Below are positions 36,927 through 47,359 of a stretch of DNA of 64,000 bases, piece by piece (position 1 is the stretch's first letter; each line of letters starts with the position of its first letter). The position numbers and the translations under genes are program-made. The notes beneath the pieces were generated by a model. The model was not told where the DNA came from, did no database searches, and worked only from the letters and a program-made list of their open reading frames with translations. Source of the stretch: Serratia proteamaculans (GTDB lineage Bacteria > Pseudomonadota > Gammaproteobacteria > Enterobacterales > Enterobacteriaceae); contig NZ_SWDE01000008.1 of the NCBI RefSeq assembly GCF_013337185.1, positions 145,996-209,995 of the forward strand, read 5' to 3'.

Positions 36927-37745
36927 TCAGGCGGGAATAACAAATCCCAGCTCCTGAGAAATACGCTGTGCGGTCGCCAGCACCGGCTTAATCAGGGCTT
37001 TGACACCAATCTGTTGCAGCTTGGCGGTCGGTAACGAGACCGACACCGCATAGGGCACCCGCTGTTGAATATCAAATACCGGCGCCGCCACGCAGGACAC
37101 CCCCAGCTCATTCTCTTCGCGATCCATCGCCATGCCCTGCTGGCGAATATCGGCCAGTTCCTCATACATCTTCGGCAACTCGGTGATGGTATTGCGCGTC
37201 AGCGTCTGAATTTCATGCTGATGGGTTTGCCAGTAGCGATCGGGATAATCGCTGTTGCCGTAGGCCATAAAAATCTTGCCCATCGCCGAGCAATACAGCG
37301 GCATATGCTGGCCAATATAGGCGCGGGTGCGCATCATGCCGGTGGTCGGCTCCAGCTTGTAGATCAAAATGACATGGTCATCTTCACGGCTGGAAAAGTT
37401 GACCGTCTCCCCCACTTCCAGATTGAGTCGTTCCAGGTGTGGCGCAGCGACATGGATAATATTCAGCGAAGAAAGCGCCTTCTGACCGACAGAAATAAAC
37501 TTGGTGGTCAGGCGATAGCTGCCGGGCGACGGCGCCTGTGTGACATAGCCGCTGGTATGTAGCCCCTGCAGCAGGCGATGGACGGTACTTTTGTTCATGC
37601 CGGCCAACTCGGACAGGTGCGCCAGTGGGCAGCCGTTAGGGAAGTTGCTCAGGATCTCAATCAGTTGCAAACCGCGGAACAGGCTTTGGCTGCCCAGGGG
37701 TTTGTCTTTCTTGTCATCTTTCTCGTCGACAGCTTTCAGGCTCAT
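36927..37745 (-). CDS. plaR: IclR-family regulator of the yia/ascorbate locus (YiaJ/PlaR type)
   Basis: A 272-residue regulator very close to E. coli YiaJ (PlaR). The N-terminal winged helix (about 20-80) includes SQSLFRGLQLIEILSNFPNG and LAGMNKSTVHRLLQGLHTSG. The effector domain has NFSSREDDHVILIYKLEPTTG, GQHMPLYCSAMGKI and ENELGVSCVAAPVFD. In E. coli it controls yiaKLMNO-lyxK-sgbHUE. Here it is divergent from an ABC transporter operon, with the yia genes 5 kb away. Two matching 32-bp sequences in front of both operons are likely its operators. Confidence 0.93.
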   Translation of the reverse strand: MSLKAVDEKDDKKDKPLGSQSLFRGLQLIEILSNFPNGCPLAHLSELAGMNKSTVHRLLQGLHTSGYVTQAPSPGSYRLTTKFISVGQKALSSLNIIHVAAPHLERLNLEVGETVNFSSREDDHVILIYKLEPTTGMMRTRAYIGQHMPLYCSAMGKIFMAYGNSDYPDRYWQTHQHEIQTLTRNTITELPKMYEELADIRQQGMAMDREENELGVSCVAAPVFDIQQRVPYAVSVSLPTAKLQQIGVKALIKPVLATAQRISQELGFVIPA

Positions 37746-38107
37746 AGCGCAATTTCTCCAGTGTCGAGCCGCCAGCCAACGCCACGGCGTGGTAAACGGC
37801 CCCTTTGCCGGGAATGTTACCCCAAGGCCCGCATCAGGTGAAGACGGAACGCCGTTTCATTGTCGTCAGCGGGTTAAAAACCCGCAACATTCCGCTAACT
37901 TCCGAAGTGAGTTATGCGTCACAATTCCGCAAAGATATAAATAACCAATTGTTTTAAAAAGATAATTAAAACTCCTCCGGCTTTGCTTTAGATCGGCAAT
38001 CGGCATATTATTTTTGAAATTGAATTTCGCATATTGAAATTTAAAGGCGATATAACCACCAGCTGGCATCACGCCGATCGCGGATGCAAGGACCAGGGGC
38101 GCATCAC
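37746..38107. other. Divergent region plaR / sugar ABC operon
   Basis: About 360 bp, AT-rich in the half nearer the ABC operon, holding promoters for both directions and one candidate operator. GTGAGTTATGCGTCAC (near 37906) resembles a CRP site but has an 8-bp spacer instead of 6. No gene is supported. Confidence 0.5.
38015..38046. promoter_or_regulatory. Candidate PlaR operator before the ABC/lactonase operon
   Basis: A 32-bp sequence with two direct TGAAAT words 20 bp apart (38015 and 38035), ending TGAAATTTAAAG. It matches 27 of 32 positions with the sequence before yiaK. It ends 61 bp before the ATPase start. Confidence 0.65.
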
Positions 38108-39661
38108 ATGACACCAGAAAATGCGGAACAACCCATTCTCACCCTCAGCCATATCGTCAAACGCTTTGGCGGCAATGTCGCGGTGAATGACGTCAGCCTG
38201 CAGGTGATGCCGGGCGAAGTGCTGGCCTTGCTGGGCGAAAATGGCGCGGGCAAATCGACGCTGATCAAAGTACTGGCCGGGGTTTACCCACGCGACGGTG
38301 GCAATATTCAGTTTCAAGGGGCCAGCATAGCCTCCGCCGCGGCGATAAAAAGTGACAGCCGCCAGCCTATTGCCTTTATTCATCAGGATCTCGGACTGAT
38401 CGAATGGATGACGGTAGCGGAAAACATGGCGCTGGTGATGGGTTTCCCGCGTCGTTTCGGCCTGATCGACTGGCGTGCCATTCGCCGCCGCGCCGTTCAG
38501 GCACTGCAGGATGTCGGCATAGAGTTGGATCCCGACGCCAGGGTCTTCGAGCTGTCACGTACCGAAAAATCGCTGCTGGCGATAGCCCGGGCGGTGGCGG
38601 TCGATGCCGAACTGCTGGTGCTCGATGAACCCACTGCCTCGCTGCCCGCCAACGATGTGCGCCACCTGTTCGCGGTGATTAACCGGCTGCGTGCCAAAAA
38701 GGTCGGCATGATTTACGTCACCCATCGGCTGGATGAAGTGATCGAAATTGCCGACCGGGTGTGCGTCATGCGCGACGGCCGCTATGTGGCGGGTGGCAAT
38801 ACCGCCGACTATTCGCTGCGCGATCTGGTGCAGATGATCGTCGGCGAAGCGATGGCGGACGATCAGCGTGAACCCCTGCCCGAAAATCGGCCGCCCGTGC
38901 TGCAGCTCAATAACGTGGTGGTCGGCGATATCGGCCCGGTCAGCTTCAATCTGCAACCCGGGGAAATGCTGGCGCTGGCCGGCCTGCGCGGTGCCGGACA
39001 GGAAGAGATTGGTCGGTTGCTGTTCGGCCTGCGTCGCGCTGATGAGGGCGAAATCCGTTTTCGCGACCAAAGCTACACCGCCAGCAGCCCACAGCAAGCC
39101 ATGGCCTGCGGCGTCTCTCTGGTGGCGGGCGACCGTACCGGCGAAAGCCTGGTGATGTCGATGAGCGTGCGTGAAAACCTGTTTATCAACCCCGTGGCCA
39201 GCGGCCACAAACTGCTGTCACGCTACAGCCGCCGGGCCGAGACCGGGGCCAGTTGGTGGAAAGTGCAGTTGTTCGACGTGCGGCCCAAGGACGTCAATAT
39301 CGATATCAGCGCCCTGTCCGGCGGCAACCAGCAAAAGGTGGTAATGGCACGCTGGATGCATTTAGGCGCCCCACTGCTGATCCTGGAAGATCCCACCGCT
39401 GGCGTAGACGTCGGCGCACGAGCGGAAATCTACCATCTGTTAAATAAATCCCTGGAGGAAGGCGTGGCGGTATTGGTTATCTCCAACGACTTTGAGGAGA
39501 TCGCCCATATCTGCAACCGCGCACTGGTGTTTAACCGGGGAAAAGTGGTCGGCGAGCTGAAAAATCAGCAGGTGTCATTCGCCAATTTATTGGAACTGGC
39601 CTCCGCCAGCGCCGGGGAAATTCTCGAGACAAGGTTAGAATCTGAGGTGGGTCATGTCTAA
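38108..39661 (+). CDS. Sugar ABC transporter ATPase (CUT2, RbsA/XylG-like)
   Basis: A 517-residue protein with two nucleotide-binding domains, the CUT2 plan. Domain 1 has Walker A GENGAGKST (about residue 42), a divergent signature LSRTEKSLLAIARA and Walker B LLVLDEPTASLP. Domain 2 has a degenerate Walker A GLRGAGQEEIGR, a good signature LSGGNQQKVVMARW, and LLILEDPTAGVDVG, where Glu-Asp replaces the usual Asp-Glu. It powers the permease and binding protein encoded next. The start is at MTPENAEQ; the frame also has a Met 8 codons earlier. It overlaps the permease by 8 nt. Confidence 0.93.
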   Translation: MTPENAEQPILTLSHIVKRFGGNVAVNDVSLQVMPGEVLALLGENGAGKSTLIKVLAGVYPRDGGNIQFQGASIASAAAIKSDSRQPIAFIHQDLGLIEWMTVAENMALVMGFPRRFGLIDWRAIRRRAVQALQDVGIELDPDARVFELSRTEKSLLAIARAVAVDAELLVLDEPTASLPANDVRHLFAVINRLRAKKVGMIYVTHRLDEVIEIADRVCVMRDGRYVAGGNTADYSLRDLVQMIVGEAMADDQREPLPENRPPVLQLNNVVVGDIGPVSFNLQPGEMLALAGLRGAGQEEIGRLLFGLRRADEGEIRFRDQSYTASSPQQAMACGVSLVAGDRTGESLVMSMSVRENLFINPVASGHKLLSRYSRRAETGASWWKVQLFDVRPKDVNIDISALSGGNQQKVVMARWMHLGAPLLILEDPTAGVDVGARAEIYHLLNKSLEEGVAVLVISNDFEEIAHICNRALVFNRGKVVGELKNQQVSFANLLELASASAGEILETRLESEVGHV

Positions 39662-40736
39662 AACATCTGTTAAATCAACGGCACTGGAGCAAAGGGTCAG
39701 CCTGTCGCAGGACGGCACCGGCCCGTGGCTGATGCAGGTCCTTACCCGCTATGGCCTGCTGCTGCTGTGCATTGCGCTGGTGATCCTGTTTTCACTGATC
39801 TCCCCCACGTTCGCCTCAATGCTGACGCTACAGGCGATCCTCTCCAGCAAAGCCAAGATCGCCCTGTTGGCGCTGGCGGCGACCATCCCGATGATCGTCG
39901 GCAAAATTGACCTTAACGTCGGCTTCGGCATCGTGCTGTGGCATATCCTGGCCATTACCTTGCAGGTGGAATACGGCTTTTCGTGGCAGATGGCGGTGCT
40001 GACGGTGCTGGCACTCTCCGCGCTGTACGGCCTGTTGAACGGCATTTTGGTGGCGCTGGCGGATATCGACAGTTTTGTCGCCACCCTCGGATCCGGCACC
40101 GTGCTGTATGCCATTGCGCTATGGCACTCCGGCGGGCGACAGATCGTCGGCGATCTGCCGGACTCCTTTATCGCCCTGCATCACACCGAGATCGGCGGGA
40201 TCCCGATCGTGGCGTTCTACGTGTTGATCGTCGCGGTGGTGCTGTGGTTGGTAACCGAACACACTCCGCTGGGGCGTTGCATGTATGCCGTTGGCGGTAA
40301 CCCGGCGGCGGCGCGGCTGAACGGCATTTCGGTCAATCGCTTTACCATCGGTGCCTTTATCGCCTCCAGCGTGCTGACCGGCTTTAGCGGAGTGCTGATC
40401 GCCGCCGAGCAGGGGGTTGGCCAGGCCAGCGTCGGCATGGACTATCTCTTGCCCGCGCTGGTGGGCGCCTTCCTCGGCAGCACCACCATTCGTCCCGGCC
40501 GGGTTAACGTCTGGGGCACCGTGGTCGGCATCGCCATTCTGGCTATCGGTATCGCCGGTATCCAGCAGTTCGGCGGTGAGTTCTGGGTCGAACCGCTGTT
40601 TAACGGCGCGACGCTGTTGCTGTCAATCACGCTGGCGGGCTATGCCCAACGCCGTCGGCTACTCAATCAAAAAGCGGTTCAACGCAGCCCAGCCACTCCG
40701 GCTGATAAAAATAACCATAAAGCGATCAATCCTTAA
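39654..40736 (+). CDS. Sugar ABC transporter permease (CUT2)
   Basis: A 360-residue inner-membrane permease of the RbsC family with about ten helices. Landmarks are IALLALAATIPMIVGKIDLNVG, SFVATLGSGTVLYAIALWHSGG, GRCMYAVGGNPAAARLNGISV (the coupling loop) and LPALVGAFLGSTTIRPGRVN. Its ATG, after GAGGTGGG, overlaps the ATPase stop. In CUT2 systems such a permease works as a dimer with one double-domain ATPase. Confidence 0.92.
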   Translation: MSKTSVKSTALEQRVSLSQDGTGPWLMQVLTRYGLLLLCIALVILFSLISPTFASMLTLQAILSSKAKIALLALAATIPMIVGKIDLNVGFGIVLWHILAITLQVEYGFSWQMAVLTVLALSALYGLLNGILVALADIDSFVATLGSGTVLYAIALWHSGGRQIVGDLPDSFIALHHTEIGGIPIVAFYVLIVAVVLWLVTEHTPLGRCMYAVGGNPAAARLNGISVNRFTIGAFIASSVLTGFSGVLIAAEQGVGQASVGMDYLLPALVGAFLGSTTIRPGRVNVWGTVVGIAILAIGIAGIQQFGGEFWVEPLFNGATLLLSITLAGYAQRRRLLNQKAVQRSPATPADKNNHKAINP

Positions 40737-40751
40737 CCAGGAGTTTACCGA

Positions 40752-41852
40752 ATGAAACGTCTTTGGATATTGCCCACTACCCTGCTGCTGGCCAGCTATA
40801 CCTCATCCGCCTGGGCCGATGCCTATCTCGATCAGGCCACGGCGGCGGTCACCAAGGCCACCGCCAGCGTGACCCAATGGGACGGACCAACCAGTGGGCC
40901 AAAGTTACTGGCCAACAAAAAAATCATCTTTATCGCTTCGGACATGAAAAACGGCGGCGTGCAGGGCGTACAGGAAGGACTGAGTGAAGCGGCGAAAGCG
41001 GCCGGCTGGAAATTGGAAACCCTGGACGGCGGCGGCTCGGTGAAAGATCAGCTGGCATCGCTGAACCAGGCGATTGCCCAGAAGCCGGACGGCATTGTGA
41101 TCGGCGGCTGGAACCCGAACGTAGCCAAGATCCCGCTGAAAAAAGCCATCCAGCAAGGCATTGTGCTGACCGCCTGGCATGCGGTGCCTGAGCCGGGACC
41201 GATCGCCAAATACAACGTGTTTTACAATGTCACTTCCGATTCCAACGAAGTGGCACGCATCGCTGCCCAGTATGCGGTGGTACAGTCCGGCGGCAAGGCC
41301 AGCGTGTTGATCTTTACCGATTCGCTGTACCAAATCGCGCTGGACAAGGCCAACGTGATGAAAGAGGAAATCGGCAAATGCAGTGGCTGCAAGGTGGTCG
41401 AGTTTATCGACACCCCGCTGGCGGATACCGCCAACCGCATGCCGGCCATGACCTTCAGCCTGCTGCAAAAATACGGCGACCAGTTCCAGTACGCACTGGC
41501 CATTAACGATCTGTATTTTGATTTTATGGCGCCGGCGCTGAAAACTGCCGGTAAAGGCGGCAACAATGCGCCCTACAGCATCTCCGCCGGCGACGGTTCT
41601 ATTTCCGCCTACCAACGCATCCGCTCCGGCGGCAGTCAGTCGGCTACGGTACCGGAACCGCTCAAACTGCACGGCTGGCAACTGCTGGATGAGTTCAACC
41701 GCGCCTTCGCCAAACAGCCGCCTTCCGGCTATGTCACCCCGGCGCACCTGGTGACCCACGACAATATCACCGCCGACGGTGGCAGCAGCAACCTGTATGA
41801 CCCGCAGAATGATTATCAGGGCCACTACAAAGCCATTTGGGGCGTGAAGTAA
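40752..41852 (+). CDS. Periplasmic sugar-binding protein of the CUT2 transporter
   Basis: A 366-residue periplasmic binding protein. Residues 1-22 are a signal peptide (MKRLWILPTTLLLASYTSSA, WA). The type I fold follows, with KIIFIASDMKNGGVQGVQEGL, LNQAIAQKPDGIVIGGWNP and a later ALAINDLYFDFMAPAL. The ligand is not evident; context (SMP-30 lactonase, yia pathway) suggests a C6 acid or lactone such as (dehydro)ascorbate or diketogulonate rather than ribose. It is 15 bp downstream of the permease. Confidence 0.9.
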   Translation: MKRLWILPTTLLLASYTSSAWADAYLDQATAAVTKATASVTQWDGPTSGPKLLANKKIIFIASDMKNGGVQGVQEGLSEAAKAAGWKLETLDGGGSVKDQLASLNQAIAQKPDGIVIGGWNPNVAKIPLKKAIQQGIVLTAWHAVPEPGPIAKYNVFYNVTSDSNEVARIAAQYAVVQSGGKASVLIFTDSLYQIALDKANVMKEEIGKCSGCKVVEFIDTPLADTANRMPAMTFSLLQKYGDQFQYALAINDLYFDFMAPALKTAGKGGNNAPYSISAGDGSISAYQRIRSGGSQSATVPEPLKLHGWQLLDEFNRAFAKQPPSGYVTPAHLVTHDNITADGGSSNLYDPQNDYQGHYKAIWGVK

Positions 41853-41864
41853 GCGGAGGTCAGC

Positions 41865-42725
41865 ATGAATGAACTGATGGCGGACCACCCGCTTGAACGC
41901 CTGTGCTCACCGGCCATCTGGGCCGAGGGGCCGGTGTGGCTGCCGCAGCAGGACGCGGTGGTGTTCAGCGATGTAAAGGGCAACCGCATGTTCCGCTGGT
42001 CGCGACAGGGGGAACTGAGCCTGTGGCGCTCCCCGTCGCACTACGCCAACGGCAATGCGCGCGACGTCGAAGGCCGGGTGATCAGTTGCGAGCACGGGCA
42101 GCGTGGTATCAGCCGCACCGAAAGCAACGGCGAGGTGCAAATGCTGGTCGATCGGGTAGACGGCAAGCGCTTCAACTCCCCCAACGATCTGGCGGTTCGT
42201 TCCGACGGCACAATTTGGTTTACCGACCCACCTTATGGCATCACCAGTGATGAAGAGGGTTACAAATCGGAAAGCCAGGTCATCGGCTGCTACCTCTACT
42301 GTTTTGACCCGGGCGATGGCTCGCTGAACATTGCCGCCAGTGACCTGCAGCGGCCAAACGGCCTGGCGTTCTCACCGGATGAATCACTGTTATACGTGGC
42401 GGACATGTCGATCGTCGATTTCCCGACCCTCGGACGCAGTGAACTGCGGGTGTATCAGGTTAATGGGCGTGAACTGGACGCCGGTCGGCGTTTCGTCGGC
42501 GTGGCACCCGGTTTCCCGGACGGCTTTTGTGTTGATGGGATAGGTAACATTTTTTGCAGCTGTGCCGACGGGGTACTGATCTTCAACAGCGAGGGAAAAC
42601 AGCTCGGTAAGATTGAAGTGCCTGAACGCGTCTCTAACTGCACCTTCGGCGGGCCGGACGGCAATGAGTTATACATTACCGCCAGCACCTCGCTATACCG
42701 TAAGATACTGAATACTCGCGGATAA
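41865..42725 (+). CDS. SMP-30/gluconolactonase family lactonase
   Basis: A 286-residue six-bladed beta-propeller hydrolase. Metal and active-site residues fit the family: Glu in ICAEGPVWLPQ-like AIWAEGPVWLPQ, Asn in KRFNSPNDLAVRSDGTIWF, TDPPYGI, Asn-Gly in LQRPNGLAFSPDESLLYVAD and Asp in GFPDGFCVDGIGNIF. Members open sugar lactones (gluconolactone, L-gulonolactone) with a divalent metal. It is 12 bp downstream of the binding protein. I infer that it opens the imported lactone, possibly dehydroascorbate to 2,3-diketo-L-gulonate, the YiaK substrate. A hairpin closes the operon. Confidence 0.88.
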   Translation: MNELMADHPLERLCSPAIWAEGPVWLPQQDAVVFSDVKGNRMFRWSRQGELSLWRSPSHYANGNARDVEGRVISCEHGQRGISRTESNGEVQMLVDRVDGKRFNSPNDLAVRSDGTIWFTDPPYGITSDEEGYKSESQVIGCYLYCFDPGDGSLNIAASDLQRPNGLAFSPDESLLYVADMSIVDFPTLGRSELRVYQVNGRELDAGRRFVGVAPGFPDGFCVDGIGNIFCSCADGVLIFNSEGKQLGKIEVPERVSNCTFGGPDGNELYITASTSLYRKILNTRG

Positions 42726-42743
42726 CGGGGAAAAATGATGTTG

Positions 42744-42771
42744 GCAGAGCGGGCCTGTTCCGCTCTGCTTT
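42744..42771 (+). terminator. Terminator after the lactonase gene
   Basis: GCAGAGCGG / CCGCTCTGC, a 9-bp stem with a 7-nt loop followed by TTT, 18 bp after the stop. It divides the ABC/lactonase operon from the yiaK operon. Confidence 0.75.
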
Positions 42772-42910
42772 GCCACGTCTGAAGCACGTCAACGCCCCAA
42801 AACGTGTCGTCGATCACAAATTCATCAGATTAATTTAACGCACTGTTTTATATAAATAACTTTCTCCTCCGTCGCTTTGACTTCGCTTAACCGCAGGTAT
42901 AGCATTTATT

Positions 42911-42942
42911 TGAAATGCAATTCCGTATAATGAAATTTAAAG
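42911..42942. promoter_or_regulatory. Candidate PlaR operator/promoter before yiaK
   Basis: This 32-bp sequence matches the one at 38015-38046 in 27 positions, including the end TGAAATTTAAAG. TGAAAT words start at 42911 and 42931. It contains TATAAT at 42926-42931, a perfect -10 box without a good -35, which suggests regulator-dependent transcription. It ends 39 bp before the yiaK ATG. Confidence 0.68.
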
Positions 42943-42981
42943 AACACAAAACAAGCAAATGCGCCGTAGCGGAGAATCAGC

Positions 42982-44464
<1,483 letters not shown>

Positions 44465-44573
44465 CCGACAGCAAAGAAATTAAAGATAAAAAATCATCGG
44501 CCTACGGGTCGGTGTGGGCGCCCCTGCGCCTTAAACCACCAAAACAATAAAATCTGACCCTACAGGTGTATAT

Positions 44574-45869
44574 ATGAATATTGCCTCTGTTTCTGTCACT
44601 CAAAGCCAGGCGATCCCCAAATTACGCTGGCTGCGGATCGTGCCGCCGATCCTGATTACCTGCATCATTTCCTATATGGACCGGGTGAATATCGCCTTCG
44701 CCATGCCCGGTGGTATGGATGCCGAGCTGGGTATTACCGCCTCGATGGCCGGGTTGGCCGGTGGCATCTTCTTTATCGGTTATCTGTTCTTGCAGGTACC
44801 TGGCGGCAAGCTGGCGGTGTACGGCAACGGCAAGAAATTCATCGGCTGGTCGCTGCTGGCCTGGGCGATTATTTCGGTGCTGACCGGGCTGGTCAGTAAC
44901 CAGTACCAACTGTTGTTCCTGCGCTTTGCCCTGGGTGTCTCCGAGGGCGGCATGCTGCCGGTGGTGCTGACCATGATCAGCAACTGGTTCCCGGACAAGG
45001 AACGTGGCCGGGCCAACGCCATCGTCATTATGTTCGTGCCGATCGCCGGTATTCTCACCGCCCCGCTGTCCGGCTGGATCATCACCGTCTGGGACTGGCG
45101 CATGCTGTTCCTGGTGGAAGGCGCGCTGTCGCTGGTGGTGATGGTGCTGTGGTATTTCACCATCAGCAACCGCCCGCAGGAAGCCAGGTGGATTTCAGCA
45201 GCGGAAAAAGACTACCTGATCAAAACGCTGCATGACGAACAACTGCTGATCAAAGGCAAAACGGTACGCAACGCCTCGCTGCGCCGGGTACTGGGCGACA
45301 AGATCATGTGGCAACTGATCCTGGTGAACTTCTTCTACCAGACCGGGATTTACGGCTACACCCTGTGGCTGCCAACCATCCTCAAGGGGCTGACCAACGG
45401 CAATATGGAACAGGTGGGGATGTTGGCGATCCTGCCCTACATCGGCGCCATCTTTGGCATGCTGGTGATTTCCTCACTCTCCGATCGTACCGGTAAACGT
45501 AAAATCTTCGTCGCGCTGCCGCTGGCCTGCTTCGCCATCTGCATGGCGTTGTCGGTACTGCTGAAGGATCACATCTGGTGGTCCTACGCCGCACTGGTCG
45601 GCTGCGGGGTCTTCATCCAGGCGGCGGCCGGAGTGTTTTGGACCATTCCTCCCAAACTGTTCAACGCTGAAGTGGCCGGTGGCGCACGTGGCGTGATCAA
45701 CGCGCTGGGCAACCTGGGCGGCTTCTGCGGCCCCTATATGGTCGGCGTATTGATCAGCCTGTTCAGTAAAGACGTCGGCGTTTACAGCCTGGCGGTGTCA
45801 CTGGCCATTGCCTCGGTGCTGGCGCTGATGCTGCCGAACAAATGCGACCAAAGCGCGAGGGCCGAATAA
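44574..45869 (+). CDS. MFS transporter of the yia operon (YiaX2-like)
   Basis: A 431-residue, 12-helix transporter of the anion:cation symporter (ACS/ExuT-GudP-like) group. Conserved parts are YMDRVNIAFAMPGGMD, LFLRFALGVSEGGMLPVVLTM, WFPDKERGRANAIV and SDRTGKRKIFVALPL. E. coli has the TRAP system YiaMNO here; Klebsiella has the MFS permease YiaX2, linked to aerobic ascorbate use. Position between yiaL and lyxK agrees with YiaX2. A GC-rich hairpin lies in the 109-bp gap before it. Likely substrates are 2,3-diketo-L-gulonate or ascorbate. It shares its stop with the lyxK start (TAATG). Confidence 0.87.
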   Translation: MNIASVSVTQSQAIPKLRWLRIVPPILITCIISYMDRVNIAFAMPGGMDAELGITASMAGLAGGIFFIGYLFLQVPGGKLAVYGNGKKFIGWSLLAWAIISVLTGLVSNQYQLLFLRFALGVSEGGMLPVVLTMISNWFPDKERGRANAIVIMFVPIAGILTAPLSGWIITVWDWRMLFLVEGALSLVVMVLWYFTISNRPQEARWISAAEKDYLIKTLHDEQLLIKGKTVRNASLRRVLGDKIMWQLILVNFFYQTGIYGYTLWLPTILKGLTNGNMEQVGMLAILPYIGAIFGMLVISSLSDRTGKRKIFVALPLACFAICMALSVLLKDHIWWSYAALVGCGVFIQAAAGVFWTIPPKLFNAEVAGGARGVINALGNLGGFCGPYMVGVLISLFSKDVGVYSLAVSLAIASVLALMLPNKCDQSARAE

Positions 45870-47359
45870 TGGACTATTGGCTGGGGCTGGACTGCGGCGG
45901 CACCTTTATCAAAGCCGGATTGTATGACCGTCAGGGAACAGAGCTGGGCATCGCCCGCCGCAACCTGGAGATTATTTCGCCCCAACCCGGCTGGGCGCAG
46001 CGCGATATGCCTGCACTGTGGCACACCGCTGCCGAGGTGATCCGTGAACTGCTGACCCGCAACCAGATTGCCGCCGGAGATATTCAGGCGGTCGGTATCT
46101 CGGCGCAGGGCAAAGGTGCGTTTCTGCTGGACCAGCAAGGGCAGCCGCTGGGCAACGCCATGCTGTCTTCTGACCAGCGCGCGCTGACGCTGGTGCAGGA
46201 ATGGCAAAAACAGGGTGTACCGCAAGTGCTGTATCCGCAGACCCGGCAAACGCTGTGGACCGGCCACCCGGTGTCGCTGCTGCGCTGGGTTCGGCAACAT
46301 CAGCCGGAACGTTATCGCCAGATTGGCAGCGTGCTGATGGCCCACGATTACCTGCGCTACTGCCTGACCGGCGAGCTGGCCTGTGAAGAAACCAATATCT
46401 CCGAATCCAATCTTTACCAGATGGCAAAGGGTCGCTATGACCCGGCACTGGCACAGCTGCTGGGCATTGGCGACATCATGCCCGCCCTGCCGTCGATTGT
46501 CGGTTCGGCCGAAATCGCCGGGCGAGTCAACGCCGCCGCGGCAACGGCAACCGGGCTGCTGGCAGGTACGCCAGTGGTCGGCGGGCTGTTCGACGTGGTG
46601 TCCACCGCGCTGTGCGCCGGGTTACACGATGAAACCAGGCTCAACGCAGTGATGGGCACCTGGTCGGTTACCAGCGGCATTACCGACACAATCACCGAGG
46701 GCTTCGACCACCCGTTTGTCTATGGTCGCCACGCCGAAGCCGGCAAATACATTGTGCACGAAGCCAGCCCAACCTCTGCCGCCAACCTGGAGTGGTTCTG
46801 CCGCCAATGGGGCTTGCAGGACTACGGCCAGCTCAACGACTGGGTGGCAACGCTGCCGAAGGCCGACAGCAGCCTGCTGTTTGTTCCCTTCCTGTACGGC
46901 TCCAACGCCGGGCTGGGCCTGAGCGCCAGCTTCCACGGCATGCAGGCCTTCCACCAGCGCGAGCATTTGGTACAGGCGATCTACGAAGGCGTGGTGTTCT
47001 GCCATATGACCCACCTCAACCGCATGCGGCAACGCTTCCCTGCGGCCACCGCGCTGCGCGTCACCGGCGGCCCGGCCAAATCCGCCCCCTGGATGCAAAT
47101 GTTCGCCGACGTCAGCGGCCTGCCGGTGGAGCTGCCGCAGGTGGAAGAAACCGGCTGTCTGGGTGCCGCCATGGCGGCGATGGTCGGCAGCGGCGCCTTC
47201 AGCGATTTCACCGCCGCCCAGCGGGCGCTGGCACCGCGCATCGAACGGGTGCTGCCGGACGCCGCCGCAGCAGAGGCTTACGGTAAAAAATATCACCGTT
47301 ATCAGGCTCTGGTAGCCACGCTACAAACGCTCAATCAACCCGGTAAGGAGGCCCTATGA
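45869..47359 (+). CDS. lyxK: L-xylulose/3-keto-L-gulonate kinase
   Basis: A 496-residue FGGY carbohydrate kinase like LyxK (YiaP). The N-terminal ATP motif is LGLDCGGTFIKAGLYDRQG; the FGGY signature region has GTWSVTSGITD and the C-terminal ATP site is RVTGGPAKSAPWMQMFADVSGLP, then ETGCLGAAMAAM. In this pathway it probably phosphorylates 3-keto-L-gulonate (or L-xylulose). The ATG overlapping the MFS stop by one base is chosen; the frame opens 9 codons earlier. It overlaps sgbH by 4 nt. Confidence 0.93.
   Translation: MDYWLGLDCGGTFIKAGLYDRQGTELGIARRNLEIISPQPGWAQRDMPALWHTAAEVIRELLTRNQIAAGDIQAVGISAQGKGAFLLDQQGQPLGNAMLSSDQRALTLVQEWQKQGVPQVLYPQTRQTLWTGHPVSLLRWVRQHQPERYRQIGSVLMAHDYLRYCLTGELACEETNISESNLYQMAKGRYDPALAQLLGIGDIMPALPSIVGSAEIAGRVNAAAATATGLLAGTPVVGGLFDVVSTALCAGLHDETRLNAVMGTWSVTSGITDTITEGFDHPFVYGRHAEAGKYIVHEASPTSAANLEWFCRQWGLQDYGQLNDWVATLPKADSSLLFVPFLYGSNAGLGLSASFHGMQAFHQREHLVQAIYEGVVFCHMTHLNRMRQRFPAATALRVTGGPAKSAPWMQMFADVSGLPVELPQVEETGCLGAAMAAMVGSGAFSDFTAAQRALAPRIERVLPDAAAAEAYGKKYHRYQALVATLQTLNQPGKEAL

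Noticed and set aside
37905..37921. GTGAGTTATGCGTCAC as a CRP site for the ABC/plaR region
   Set aside because: Spacer is 8 bp between half-sites, so it does not fit the CRP dimer.
37866..38114. 82-codon minus-strand frame between plaR and the ABC operon
   Set aside because: It runs through the candidate operator and the promoter region and overlaps the ATPase start; no relative is recognised.
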